64,000 bases of DNA from positions 124,001 to 188,000 of the forward strand of contig JAAZNM010000001.1 in the NCBI GenBank assembly GCA_012798265.1, given 5' to 3'. The translations under genes were made by a program, and so were the position numbers. Under the pieces are notes generated by a model that was not told the DNA's origin, did not search any database, and worked only from the letters and a program-made list of their open reading frames with translations. Shown in pieces: positions 16,228 through 24,345 of this stretch. The DNA is from Candidatus Roizmanbacteria bacterium (GTDB lineage: Bacteria; Patescibacteriota; Microgenomatia; UBA1406; GWC2-37-13). Position 1 is the first letter of the stretch. Each line of letters starts with the position of its first letter.

Positions 16228-17283
16228 ATGTTTTATCTTAAATATCGTCCCAAAAACGTCAGAGACATCGACAATACTCAAGTTAAGGAAATGATCGGCA
16301 AGATCCTTGAGTCCGGACATCTTTCCCATGCCTTCCTTTTCGTAGGCCAAAAAGGGACCGGAAAAACCTCAACCGCCCGTATTTTCGCCAAAGCAATCAA
16401 CTGCCTGAACAATAAGTTTTCCGGGGAAAACCATGGCGATTTCGAACCTTGCAACAGTTGCGCCAACTGCGTAAGCATCGATAGTTTTTCTTCGGTCGAC
16501 ATCGTTGAAATGGACGCCGCCTCAAATAGGGGAATTGACGACATCAAAAATCTTATCCGTGAATCAAACTTTGTCCCGATGACGACCAAATACCGGGTAT
16601 TTATTATCGACGAGGCTCATATGATTACCACGGAAGCTTTCAACGCCCTTTTGAAAACGCTTGAAGAACCGTCTCCTTCGGTTATATTTATTTTGGCAAC
16701 CACCAATAAGGAAAAATTGCCGAAGACAATTATATCCAGGTGCAATCAAATCAACTTTGGCCGGGCGAAAAAAAACGATATTATTCATATGTTAAAAAGA
16801 ATTGCCGAAGGCGAAAAAATCAAGATCGATGAAAAAATATTTTCATTGGTCGCTAACGTCTCAGAACATTCGTTTCGGGACGGAGCCAAGGTATTCGAAG
16901 AACTGGTTATCCAAGACAAACTTAAGTTAGAAGATGCCGAAAAGTTTTTGGGTATCGCCCAGTACAGCCTAACCGACTTAATAGAATCAAAAGATGTCAA
17001 AACAGTTCTTGCCTGGATAGATGACTTTTCGCAAAACGGCGGCAGTATAAAAACCTTGATTGAGCAAACACTGGAAAGTTTGAGGATAATCCTTTTAAAC
17101 AAAAACGGCGTCGTCAACGCCGATGAACAACTTGATTCAAAGTTAACGAAAAGCGAGGTAGTCAGACTGATAAAACATCTTACCGAAGCTTATCAAAACC
17201 TAAGAGTCTCACCGATTGAATCTTTATCTCTTGAGATTGCCGTTGTCGAGTTCTATAATGGAAGAATTACAAATAAAAATTAA
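16228..17283 (+). CDS. dnaX: DNA polymerase III clamp-loader subunit (gamma/tau)
   Basis: The AAA+ clamp-loader ATPase has Walker A GQKGTGKTSTARIF (about residue 38), a zinc-binding CNSCANC cluster (about 75), Walker B VFIIDEAHMI (about 125) and sensor-1 ILATTNKEKLP. At 351 residues it has the collar domain but not the long tau-specific tail that binds DnaB and Pol III alpha, so it corresponds to a gamma-like form. It is followed by ybaB and, as in many bacteria, belongs to the dnaX-ybaB-recR neighbourhood, although recR is displaced here. Confidence 0.95.
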   Translation: MFYLKYRPKNVRDIDNTQVKEMIGKILESGHLSHAFLFVGQKGTGKTSTARIFAKAINCLNNKFSGENHGDFEPCNSCANCVSIDSFSSVDIVEMDAASNRGIDDIKNLIRESNFVPMTTKYRVFIIDEAHMITTEAFNALLKTLEEPSPSVIFILATTNKEKLPKTIISRCNQINFGRAKKNDIIHMLKRIAEGEKIKIDEKIFSLVANVSEHSFRDGAKVFEELVIQDKLKLEDAEKFLGIAQYSLTDLIESKDVKTVLAWIDDFSQNGGSIKTLIEQTLESLRIILLNKNGVVNADEQLDSKLTKSEVVRLIKHLTEAYQNLRVSPIESLSLEIAVVEFYNGRITNKN

Positions 17284-17294
17284 AAATCTAAAAT

Positions 17295-17558
17295 ATGTTT
17301 AATCCGTTAGGCGGTTTAGGAGATCTCCAGAAGTTACAACAACAAGCTCAACAGATGCAAAAAGCTCTTCAGCAGGAACAGGTGATCGTGGAAAAAAATG
17401 GCGTAAAAGTCTCCGTCAGAGGTGACCAAGTTATCCAAGAGATCGAAGTCGACGGCGTTATCGAAAACAGAATCGCCGAAGCCATTAACGAAGCCGTAAA
17501 AAAAACTCAAGAGCTGGCGGCGAGAAAGTTGATTGAAATTTCGTCCCAACAAAGATAA
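17295..17558 (+). CDS. ybaB: YbaB/EbfC nucleoid-associated protein
   Basis: A small 87-residue DNA-binding protein. The N-terminal Gln-rich helix (LQKLQQQAQQMQKALQQEQ) and the central strand VSVRGDQVIQEIEVD match the family. It starts 11 bases after dnaX, the usual partner, and ends four bases before prs. Confidence 0.9.
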   Translation: MFNPLGGLGDLQKLQQQAQQMQKALQQEQVIVEKNGVKVSVRGDQVIQEIEVDGVIENRIAEAINEAVKKTQELAARKLIEISSQQR

Positions 17559-17562
17559 TCTT

Positions 17563-18483
17563 ATGATCAAAGTGTTTTCAGGAACGGCCAATCCCGCCCT
17601 TTCCTCAGAAGTGTCCGGACTGCTTGGGATACCTTGCGCCAAATCAGAGGTCATCCGCTTTTCCAACTCCGAAGTCCGTGTCAGGATCGATGAAGATGTC
17701 AAAAACACCACCTGCATCGTTATTCAACCGACGGCCAACCCGACCGATACCAACTTGATAGAGTTGTTTTTCTTTTGTGACGCTTTGCGAAGAATGGAGG
17801 CCAAAAAAGTCATCGGTATCATTCCTTATTTCGGCTATGCCCGCCAAGATATCCAACACCGACCGGGAGAATGTGTCTCCGTAAACGTCATTATTAGATT
17901 TTTGGAATCAATCGGTTTCAGCAAAATATATGCGATAGATCTCCATGATGAGGCGACCGAAGGTGTTTTCTCGATTCCTTTTAAAAACCTTTCGGCTTTA
18001 CCGTTGTTGGCCAAACGCATCAAAAAATATGTCGGCGATGACAGCATCGCCCTGATTTCGCCTGATCAGGGTGGTATCGAACGAACAAGAAAGTTCGGGG
18101 AATATCTTTTCGGAAAAGCAGACTGTGATTTTGGGATTATCGAAAAAAAACGAGACCTTGACAATATTCATAAATCGGAAGCCATGGCTTTGTACGGCAA
18201 AGTCGAAGGCAAAACCGTTGTTTTGATCGACGATTTGACGACATCAGGCGGAACTTTAATAAACGCCGCAGAGTTTTGCATAAAAAACAGGGCAAAAAGA
18301 GTGGTGGCCGGGGTCGTTCACCACGATTTTTCACCCGACGCCCAAGAGAAACTTCAGGCATCAGTAATAGACAGGTTTTTTACCACCAATACCATCAGCC
18401 TAAGCGACAAACAGAAATTCGAAAAACTGGATGAAGTTTCCGTAGCCTCTCTTATAGCTGATGAAATAAAAAGCTTTCTCTAA
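17563..18483 (+). CDS. prs: Ribose-phosphate pyrophosphokinase
   Basis: Makes PRPP from ribose-5-phosphate and ATP, feeding pyrE in this window and nucleotide and amino acid synthesis in general. Motifs are SNSEVRVRIDEDV, YFGYARQDIQHRPGE (ATP-binding flexible loop), IDLHDEATEGVF, and the PRPP loop VVLIDDLTTSGGTL. The canonical DLHxxQxxGFF is slightly changed. The start at 17563 (MIKVFSGTANP) is preferred over an ATG 30 bases upstream that overlaps ybaB. Its 3' end overlaps the convergent recR by four bases. Confidence 0.95.
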   Translation: MIKVFSGTANPALSSEVSGLLGIPCAKSEVIRFSNSEVRVRIDEDVKNTTCIVIQPTANPTDTNLIELFFFCDALRRMEAKKVIGIIPYFGYARQDIQHRPGECVSVNVIIRFLESIGFSKIYAIDLHDEATEGVFSIPFKNLSALPLLAKRIKKYVGDDSIALISPDQGGIERTRKFGEYLFGKADCDFGIIEKKRDLDNIHKSEAMALYGKVEGKTVVLIDDLTTSGGTLINAAEFCIKNRAKRVVAGVVHHDFSPDAQEKLQASVIDRFFTTNTISLSDKQKFEKLDEVSVASLIADEIKSFL

Positions 18484-19100
18484 AAATTATTCCTGTTTTC
18501 CAGAGATTTGCGCAGCGTCATGTAGTCGGCATACTCCAAATTGGCTCCCATGGGCAAACCGTAACCCAATCTGGTTATTTTGAAATCGGTTTTTAGGCTT
18601 TTTTTAAGCTCTTCGAGTTGATTGCGGATATACATAGCCGTTGCCTCTCCTTCCATATCGGGATTGGTGGCGAGTATAACTTCCTTTAAACTTTTGCTTT
18701 TTTTTATACGGTTAAGCAGGGGTTTGATGTGTATGTCTTCCGGACCAACCCGATTAAGCGGATCTATCCTGCCGTGAAGTACGTGATATATCCCTTGATA
18801 GATATCGCCGTTTTCAAAAGAGATAAGGTCCAAAACCGATTCGACCACGGTAATCTGGTCATGATTTCTTTTTCGGTCTTCGCATATCTCGCATAAATCG
18901 TCTTCGGTGAAGTTGTAGCAGACTTGGCAGTACTTTGTCTTTGATTTGAGATCTACTATCGCCTGGGCAAACTCCTTCAGATCGGATTCGGACAGACGCA
19001 AAAGATGAAAGGCCAAACGGTTGGCGGTTTTTTCGCCTATGCCGGGAAGACGCTCCAAAAACATGGAGACCTGTTTTAAATTTGTTGGTAAAACGGCCAT
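18480..19100 (-). CDS. recR: Recombination mediator RecR
   Basis: The 206-residue protein has the helix-hairpin-helix LPGIGEKTANRLAFHLL, a four-Cys zinc cluster (CQVC and CEIC, about residues 57-72), and a Toprim domain (ITVVESVLDL, ATNPDMEGEATAMYI). With RecO/RecF it loads RecA on SSB-coated gaps. It is encoded opposite to its usual neighbours dnaX-ybaB, and is downstream of the RNase J gene with a partial palindromic repeat in between. Confidence 0.95.
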   Translation of the reverse strand: MAVLPTNLKQVSMFLERLPGIGEKTANRLAFHLLRLSESDLKEFAQAIVDLKSKTKYCQVCYNFTEDDLCEICEDRKRNHDQITVVESVLDLISFENGDIYQGIYHVLHGRIDPLNRVGPEDIHIKPLLNRIKKSKSLKEVILATNPDMEGEATAMYIRNQLEELKKSLKTDFKITRLGYGLPMGANLEYADYMTLRKSLENRNNF

Positions 19101-19130
19101 ATTCGTAAAAACAACCTCGCAGGTCGCCGA

Positions 19131-20804
19131 TTATATCTGGATAGCTTCAACCACTACCAGAGGTTTCCTTCCTTTTTCTTGATAAAAAATATCCTCAAGG
19201 TTTTTGATAACTTCTTTTTTTAGGTTATTGAGGTTTACTGCTTGAGATTGACCTTTTTGTTTAAGACTTTTTTCCATAGCCCGCACCGCTTTTTGGTAAA
19301 GATCCGACTCTTCTTTTTCAAAGACAAAACCTCGGGAGATAAGCCTTGGCCTGGATATTAGTTGTCCCTGGTTATTGACGATAACCAGAGCGACTACCAT
19401 ACCATCAGAGGCCAGCGTCTTTCGATCTCTGAGGACAACATTTCCGACATCCCCAACTCCGTAAGCGTCGACATAGATGTTTTTAGTTTCCACCGTCTTG
19501 TCTTTGTAGGCGTTATTTTTGACAAAAACAACCGTCTCTCCTTCAGCAAGCATCAACACCTTGTCTTTTTGATATCCCAGATCCGAAGTCAGCTTCTGAT
19601 AACGCTGTTGGTGACGGACCGTACCTCCTATCGGAATTATGTAACGGGGATTGGTAAATCGAACCAGGAATTTAAGGTCTTCCTGACTCCCGTGGCCTGA
19701 GGCGTGCAGCTGCTCCTGGATATCCGGATAAATCACCTCCACCCCTATCAGGGAAAGTTGTTCTATCAAGGCGTATATCTCCGTCTCGTTTCCGGGAATG
19801 GGATCCGACGAAAAAACAACCTTATCGCCGCTTACCAATTTGATAAACTGGTTCTTATTGTTGGCCATCTTGGAAAGAGCGGAGTCATATTGTCCTTGAG
19901 AACCGGCCGCGATAATGCATATTTTGTTGGCGGGCGACTTCGGAACTTCTTTATCCTCAATCAAAAAATTGTGGGGGATGGGCAAATAACCGATCTCCGA
20001 AGCCATCCGAGTGTTTTCCTTCATCGACCGTCCCAAAAACACTATCTTGCGATTGAATTTGATCGCCGCCTCAACACATTGGCGGATACGGGAGATGTTT
20101 GACGAAAAAGTCGTCATAATAAATTTGCCCTTAGTCTTTCTCATCTCATCCTCAAATGTCTGGCCAATAGCGTTTTCTGACAATGTCAGTCCTTCTCGCT
20201 CGGCTCCCAGACAGTCCGACAACAGACAAAGTATCCCCTGACTGCCGGCTTCCACTATCTTTTTAAAATCCGGCGGACTGCCAAACGGAGGAGTCAGATC
20301 AAGTTTGAAATCCGGACCATGATAAATATTGCCGACCGGAGTTTTAATAAAAAGATGCATCGTGTCCGGTATCGAATGGGTCAATCTTATGAAACTGACT
20401 GAAAAAGCACCCAACCGATACTCCTTATCGTAGTCGATCTGCGACAACCGTATGTTTAGCTTGAACTCCTTGAATTTATTTTCTATGAAAGCCGAAGTCA
20501 GTTTGCTCGTCAACACCTGAGGGCTACCCAAGTCCCGGTAATGGTAGGGAAGAGCTGAGATATGGTCCTCATGACCATGGGTCAAGATCACGCCTCTGAT
20601 CTTGTCTTTTTTGTCGGCAAGATAACTTATGTCGGGAATGATAAAGTCTACGCCAAGTTCTTTTTCCTGGGGAAAACCGATACCGCAGTCAACGATTAAA
20701 ATATCGGTCAGCCTGTCATCTTTATAAAGCTCATAAAGATACATGTTCTTTGTCACGCCGACGACTCCTCCCAATGGCACAAAACGAAGTTTATAGTTGT
20801 TCAT
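19131..20804 (-). CDS. rnj: Ribonuclease J
   Basis: A 557-residue metallo-beta-lactamase-fold RNase with endo- and 5'-3' exonuclease activity. The metal motif HGHEDH lies in GVILTHGHEDHISALPYHY (about residues 72-90). The beta-CASP domain is covered by TTFSSNISRIRQ and SQGQYDSALSKMA, and the late motif HASGHGSQEDLKFL is present at about 370. The C-terminal region has the RNase J dimerisation domain. Length is normal. It probably takes the main mRNA decay role, since no RNase E is seen. Confidence 0.96.
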   Translation of the reverse strand: MNNYKLRFVPLGGVVGVTKNMYLYELYKDDRLTDILIVDCGIGFPQEKELGVDFIIPDISYLADKKDKIRGVILTHGHEDHISALPYHYRDLGSPQVLTSKLTSAFIENKFKEFKLNIRLSQIDYDKEYRLGAFSVSFIRLTHSIPDTMHLFIKTPVGNIYHGPDFKLDLTPPFGSPPDFKKIVEAGSQGILCLLSDCLGAEREGLTLSENAIGQTFEDEMRKTKGKFIMTTFSSNISRIRQCVEAAIKFNRKIVFLGRSMKENTRMASEIGYLPIPHNFLIEDKEVPKSPANKICIIAAGSQGQYDSALSKMANNKNQFIKLVSGDKVVFSSDPIPGNETEIYALIEQLSLIGVEVIYPDIQEQLHASGHGSQEDLKFLVRFTNPRYIIPIGGTVRHQQRYQKLTSDLGYQKDKVLMLAEGETVVFVKNNAYKDKTVETKNIYVDAYGVGDVGNVVLRDRKTLASDGMVVALVIVNNQGQLISRPRLISRGFVFEKEESDLYQKAVRAMEKSLKQKGQSQAVNLNNLKKEVIKNLEDIFYQEKGRKPLVVVEAIQI

Positions 20805-20855
20805 ATAGATACATAAACTAATAAATTCAAAAGTTAAAAGTCAAAAGTCGAAAAT

Positions 20856-20925
20856 ACAAGTTAAAACTTTAAAATTTTTACTTTTGAGTTATTTTTTGCT
20901 TTTTAAATTTTGAGTTTTAAGTTTT
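20856..20925. repeat. AT-rich dispersed intergenic repeat, copy A
   Basis: The stretch aligns with 53689-53757: both start ACAAGTTAAAA, share TTTTGAGTT about 30 bases in, GCTTTT, and a second TTTTGAGTTTT near the end. Both lie in the gap before a plus-strand gene. The rest of this 160-bp gap (20805-20964) is of similar low-complexity T/A text. Confidence 0.6.
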
Positions 20926-20951
20926 ATTATGTCTTAATTATATCTTAATGT

Positions 20952-20957
20952 TATACT
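20952..20957 (+). promoter_or_regulatory. -10 box, leaderless start
   Basis: TATACT ends 7 nt before the ATG at 20965. Confidence 0.55.
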
Positions 20958-20964
20958 AAAAGAT

Positions 20965-21270
20965 ATGAAAAAAACAGATACTATAGCCATCGAAAAAAAA
21001 CTGTCTCAGGTATTTGATCCTGAGCTGAATATATCCATAGTCGATATGGGCTTAATCTACGGAATTGAAACCGAAAAAAACCGAGTTAAGATCGTTATGA
21101 CTTTGACTACTCCGGGATGCCCTTTATCATCGGTAATTGAAGCCCAGATTAAAGAAAAACTGACAGAGTTGGGTTTTAAAGCAAAAGATATCGAGATAAA
21201 TATCGTATTCGATCCCCCCTGGACGCTTGAAAAAATGTCAAAAAAAGCCAGGAAAAAACTTGGTATATGA
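20965..21270 (+). CDS. SufT/MIP18-family (DUF59) protein
   Basis: The 101-residue protein matches the DUF59 family used in iron-sulfur cluster maturation: QVFDPELNISIVDMGLIYGI, then LTTPGCPLSSVIEAQIKEKL with the conserved Cys, and FDPPWTLEKMS. Its partners (SufBCD or Mrp/ApbC) are not in the window. It ends in TGA 14 bases before the next gene and is likely cotranscribed with it. Confidence 0.88.
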   Translation: MKKTDTIAIEKKLSQVFDPELNISIVDMGLIYGIETEKNRVKIVMTLTTPGCPLSSVIEAQIKEKLTELGFKAKDIEINIVFDPPWTLEKMSKKARKKLGI

Positions 21271-21283
21271 GTTTATTAACTAT

Positions 21284-21790
21284 ATGCCCAAAGGCTCTTT
21301 CGTTTCTGACACGTTTGAACAACTGGCGGAAATGGGCCAGTCGACGGCCAAAAAATCAGTCAAGGCCGTCGGCCAGACCTTTAATCCTCTGAGGATGCTT
21401 GAGAAAACCATCTCTACCAACGGAGACAACTCGTTAAACGAAAAAACCAAAAACCTCGAAAAAAACAGCTCACCGCTGGACTTTGACAAACTGCAAAAAA
21501 AATACCAAGACCAAGACAAAATGAAGATGGAAAGTTTGCGCAACCGGCTTTTCCAGATGGTTAAAAACGAAGACGAAAAAACTTTGGAAAGGAAAAAAAA
21601 GGAAGAGGAGGAAAAGGAAAGAAAGAAGGTCTACGAAACTCGGGAAAAAAGAAGACTGGAACAACAAAGGAAAGAGCAGATGGAACTTGGCGAAGCTCCC
21701 CGCGGCAAACAAAGAAAAAGCCTGTTTTCCGCCAAAAAAGTCGCCAAGCGCGAACAGGCCGAAGTTAAACCGGCAACCGGAAAACAATAA
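21284..21790 (+). CDS. Charged coiled-coil protein of unknown function
   Basis: A 168-residue hydrophilic protein. The middle (about 70-140) is strongly charged and should form a helix or coiled coil (LERKKKEEEEKERKK). The C-terminal part ends GKQRKSLFSAKKVAK. It resembles a lineage-restricted family of Microgenomates proteins (possibly DUF5660), recalled from memory only. I start at the ATG at 21284; the frame extends upstream into the preceding gene without matching features. Confidence 0.6.
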   Translation: MPKGSFVSDTFEQLAEMGQSTAKKSVKAVGQTFNPLRMLEKTISTNGDNSLNEKTKNLEKNSSPLDFDKLQKKYQDQDKMKMESLRNRLFQMVKNEDEKTLERKKKEEEEKERKKVYETREKRRLEQQRKEQMELGEAPRGKQRKSLFSAKKVAKREQAEVKPATGKQ

Positions 21791-21798
21791 AAACTTGT

Positions 21799-21804
21799 TA
21801 TAAT
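21799..21804 (+). promoter_or_regulatory. -10 box of tRNA-Pro
   Basis: TATAAT ends 7 nt before the first base of the mature tRNA, so the primary transcript would begin at, or one to two bases before, the tRNA 5' end. Confidence 0.55.
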
Positions 21805-21811
21805 AACAGCA

Positions 21812-21885
21812 CGGGATGTAGTTCAGATGGCCAGAACACACGGTTCGGGACCGTGAGGTCGGCGGTTCAAGTCCGCCCATCCCGA
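21812..21885 (+). tRNA. tRNA-Pro (anticodon CGG)
   Basis: The cloverleaf folds fully: acceptor CGGGATG with CATCCCG including the C1-G72 pair typical of bacterial tRNA-Pro, anticodon stem CACGG/CCGTG with loop TTCGGGA giving anticodon CGG, and T-arm GGCGG-TTCAAGT-CCGCC. The discriminator is A73. The 3' CCA is not encoded (ACCC follows). A T-run (21891-21895) sits just downstream. Confidence 0.95.
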
Positions 21886-21909
21886 CCCGATTTTTGTTAA
21901 AATATAAAA

Positions 21910-22560
21910 ATGCTGTTTATACGAAAAGCCCTGGAAAATTGGGTCAAAAAAACAAAGGAATGGTATCGAAAACTGCCGGAAAAGAAAAAGTATGTTGAAT
22001 TTATCACCGCTCTTCTTTCTGTTCCGGTTATGGTTACAGTAATTATTATCAATTTAAATAATCTTAATCAGAACAAAAATCAGAATGCTTCAAAAACTAG
22101 CTCAACTGCAAGTCCTATACAAGTGGTCATTACCGGAAACGAAAAAAACCAGCCCAGCGGCCATCTGAGCCCTCCTCCCGGAAACATCAGTCAAATTACC
22201 GTATCTCCCAGCGCCACCCCCACCGTCAGTCAATGCAAAAAGCAGATTGGCCCGGTAGATATACTTACGCCTCAGGAGGGAGAAATTATTACCAAAGATA
22301 ACGTGTGTATCGACATATCGACTAAAAGCGAATATTGCCCGGTACTTTGGGCCTACCAACTCAATGGAGGAGACTGGTCTAACTTTACCGATAAGGATAT
22401 CTGCCTTTACAATCTTACTCCCGGAAAAAAGGAGCTGCAGATCAAGATAAAAAGTTCCGTATCTGACGAGATCGTTACGATAAAAAGAGAGTTTGTCTAT
22501 CAAAGCCTGACATCATCACCACAGCCGACAACCGCCACCTCTTCGGCTTCCGTCAACTAA
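21910..22560 (+). CDS. Membrane-anchored extracytoplasmic protein, unknown
   Basis: A 216-residue protein with a charged N-terminus (about 30 residues), one membrane helix at about 38-57 (LLSVPVMVTVIIINL), a Ser/Thr/Pro/Asn-rich linker (about 65-115) and a compact domain of about 90 residues with three Cys (CKKQIGP, NVCIDI, SEYCPV). That domain resembles a carbohydrate-binding or Ig-like beta fold (ILTPQEGEIITKDNVCI). It ends in a Thr/Ser/Pro tail. Orientation would place the domain outside. Confidence 0.6.
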   Translation: MLFIRKALENWVKKTKEWYRKLPEKKKYVEFITALLSVPVMVTVIIINLNNLNQNKNQNASKTSSTASPIQVVITGNEKNQPSGHLSPPPGNISQITVSPSATPTVSQCKKQIGPVDILTPQEGEIITKDNVCIDISTKSEYCPVLWAYQLNGGDWSNFTDKDICLYNLTPGKKELQIKIKSSVSDEIVTIKREFVYQSLTSSPQPTTATSSASVN

Positions 22561-22630
22561 ATTTAAGTTTTTTAGCCTTCATTTCCCAAAATACCCCAGG
22601 GGATAGTAAATCGATTGGAAAAAAATACTG

Positions 22631-22658
22631 TTGACATTTTTTATAAATTAAGTATTAT
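22631..22658 (+). promoter_or_regulatory. Promoter of the argG-pyr operon
   Basis: TTGACA (22631-22636), 16-nt spacer, TATTAT (22653-22658). The leader to the ATG at 22725 is about 60 nt, longer than for most genes here; it is nearly all A/T and has no leader ORF or hairpin I can see. Confidence 0.6.
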
Positions 22659-22724
22659 TTTTAATAAAAGTTAAAAAAAGATTTAAAAAAATTGTTCTGT
22701 TTTTAGAAAAAAAATAATAAAAGT

Positions 22725-24335
22725 ATGAAAATTGAAACTCCATACATTAAAGTTTCTTCCTACGAAGGTAAAAAAGGCGAAGTAAAAAAAGTGGTATTGC
22801 TCTATTCGGGAGGACTGGACACCTCCGTTATGATTAAATGGATTCAGGAACAATATAAAGCTAAAGTAATTGCTCTCGCTATTGACATAGGACAGCAAAC
22901 CGACGATATGGAACAGATAAGGAAAAAGGCTTTAAAGTTGGGAGCCGTCAAGGCTTATGTTGTTGACGCAAAAAACGAATTTGCCGAACAGTACATATCC
23001 AAAGGTATTAAAGCCAACGCTTCATACCAAGGAAACTACCATCTCTCCACTCCGATAGGTCGGCCTTTATTGGCCAAATGGGCCGTCAAAATCGCCGCTC
23101 AGGAAGGAGCTGATTGTATCGCTCACGGATGCACCGGCAAAGGCAATGACCAGGTTAGGATCGAGGGAACTGCCCTAGCCTTAAATCCCGACATAAAGAT
23201 AATTGCTCCTGTCAGGGAATGGTCTATGGGAAGAGATGAGGAAATGAAATATGCCAAAAAACACGGAATCGAGATTAAACAAACCAGCGATAAACCATAT
23301 TCCTACGATGACAATATGTGGGGAGTTACGGGAGAAGGCGGGGAGATTGAGAACCCGGCCCTGATTCCCCCTCTTGAAAAAATCCTTCTTGTCTGTGCGT
23401 TACCGGAAAAAGCACCGGCTCAGCCAGAGCTGGTAAAAATTGATTTTGTCAAAGGGCTGCCTGTCGCCGTAAACAACAATCACAAGAAATTGGCCGATAT
23501 AATTACGGATTTAAACGCAATTGGCGCCCGACACGGAGTCGGACTTACCCATCATATTGAAGATCGCGTAGTCGGCCTTAAGGTAAGAGGTATATACGAA
23601 GCGCCGGCCGCCGAAATTATCATAACCGCCCACCGCAATCTGGAAAAATACGTTTCAACCCGGTACGAAAACGAGTTCAAAACTATAATCGATACCAAAT
23701 GGGCCTACATGTGTTACGCCGGGCTTTGGTACGAACCACTTATGGATGATCTCAACGCTTATCTTGATAAAGTCAACCAAAAAGTGACAGGAACGGTTAC
23801 TTTAAGACTCTATAAGGGAGTGGTCGAACCGGTGGCCTTGGAGACTCCAAATACCATTTTCCAGGAAAAATTGGCTACGTTTATGGCTTCAAGCGCCTTC
23901 AATCAAAACGCCTCACCGGGTTTCATTGAACTTTTTACCCTCCAGATGCGTTTGGCTCAACGAAGCGAAAAAACTGTTTTGGTGACAATAGGCAAAAGAA
24001 AAAACAAGATTAAGCTTTTGCATGGTATAAAAAAACTCTTCCGTCTAAACTATAAAATTTACAGCACTTATAAAACTCACAAATATCTTAAAAAAAACGG
24101 AATAGAGTCCGTCCTTGTCAACAAAATTTCCCTGCCTAAGTTAAAACCAAATTTATTAGATTTGTTAATCCAGAACCGGTTCGACTTGATAATCAATATC
24201 CCCATGGGGGCAAAAACCAAGGGCAAAGCTAAAACCGATGGCCAGATCATAAGGGAATACGCCTTAAAAAACAATTCGCATCTGATAACCGATGTCGAAG
24301 TTGCCCAAAACTTGATCGATAAACTTGACCAATAA
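22725..24335 (+). CDS. argG: Argininosuccinate synthase fused to a C-terminal MGS-like domain
   Basis: Residues 1-410 are a complete argininosuccinate synthase, which joins citrulline and aspartate: PP-loop LLYSGGLDTSVMI (about 25-37), THHIEDRVVGLKVRG and CTGKGNDQVR. Residues about 415-536 are extra and read as a methylglyoxal-synthase-like domain: VLVTIGKRKNKIK, IYSTYKTHKYLKKNGI, LLIQNRFDLIINIPMG, TDGQIIREYALKNNSHLITD. This is the domain that closes CarB, where it binds allosteric effectors such as UMP and ornithine. The gene leads an operon with three late pyrimidine genes, so nucleotide control of the enzyme is plausible. argH is not in the window. Confidence 0.9.
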   Translation: MKIETPYIKVSSYEGKKGEVKKVVLLYSGGLDTSVMIKWIQEQYKAKVIALAIDIGQQTDDMEQIRKKALKLGAVKAYVVDAKNEFAEQYISKGIKANASYQGNYHLSTPIGRPLLAKWAVKIAAQEGADCIAHGCTGKGNDQVRIEGTALALNPDIKIIAPVREWSMGRDEEMKYAKKHGIEIKQTSDKPYSYDDNMWGVTGEGGEIENPALIPPLEKILLVCALPEKAPAQPELVKIDFVKGLPVAVNNNHKKLADIITDLNAIGARHGVGLTHHIEDRVVGLKVRGIYEAPAAEIIITAHRNLEKYVSTRYENEFKTIIDTKWAYMCYAGLWYEPLMDDLNAYLDKVNQKVTGTVTLRLYKGVVEPVALETPNTIFQEKLATFMASSAFNQNASPGFIELFTLQMRLAQRSEKTVLVTIGKRKNKIKLLHGIKKLFRLNYKIYSTYKTHKYLKKNGIESVLVNKISLPKLKPNLLDLLIQNRFDLIINIPMGAKTKGKAKTDGQIIREYALKNNSHLITDVEVAQNLIDKLDQ

Positions 24336-24345
24336 AATTGAAACA

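Noticed and set aside
21268-21270. Possible UGA recoding as in some CPR phyla
   Set aside because: TGA ends the SufT-like gene and the TyrA-PheA gene at the expected lengths, and no conserved gene has an internal in-frame TGA that I noticed.
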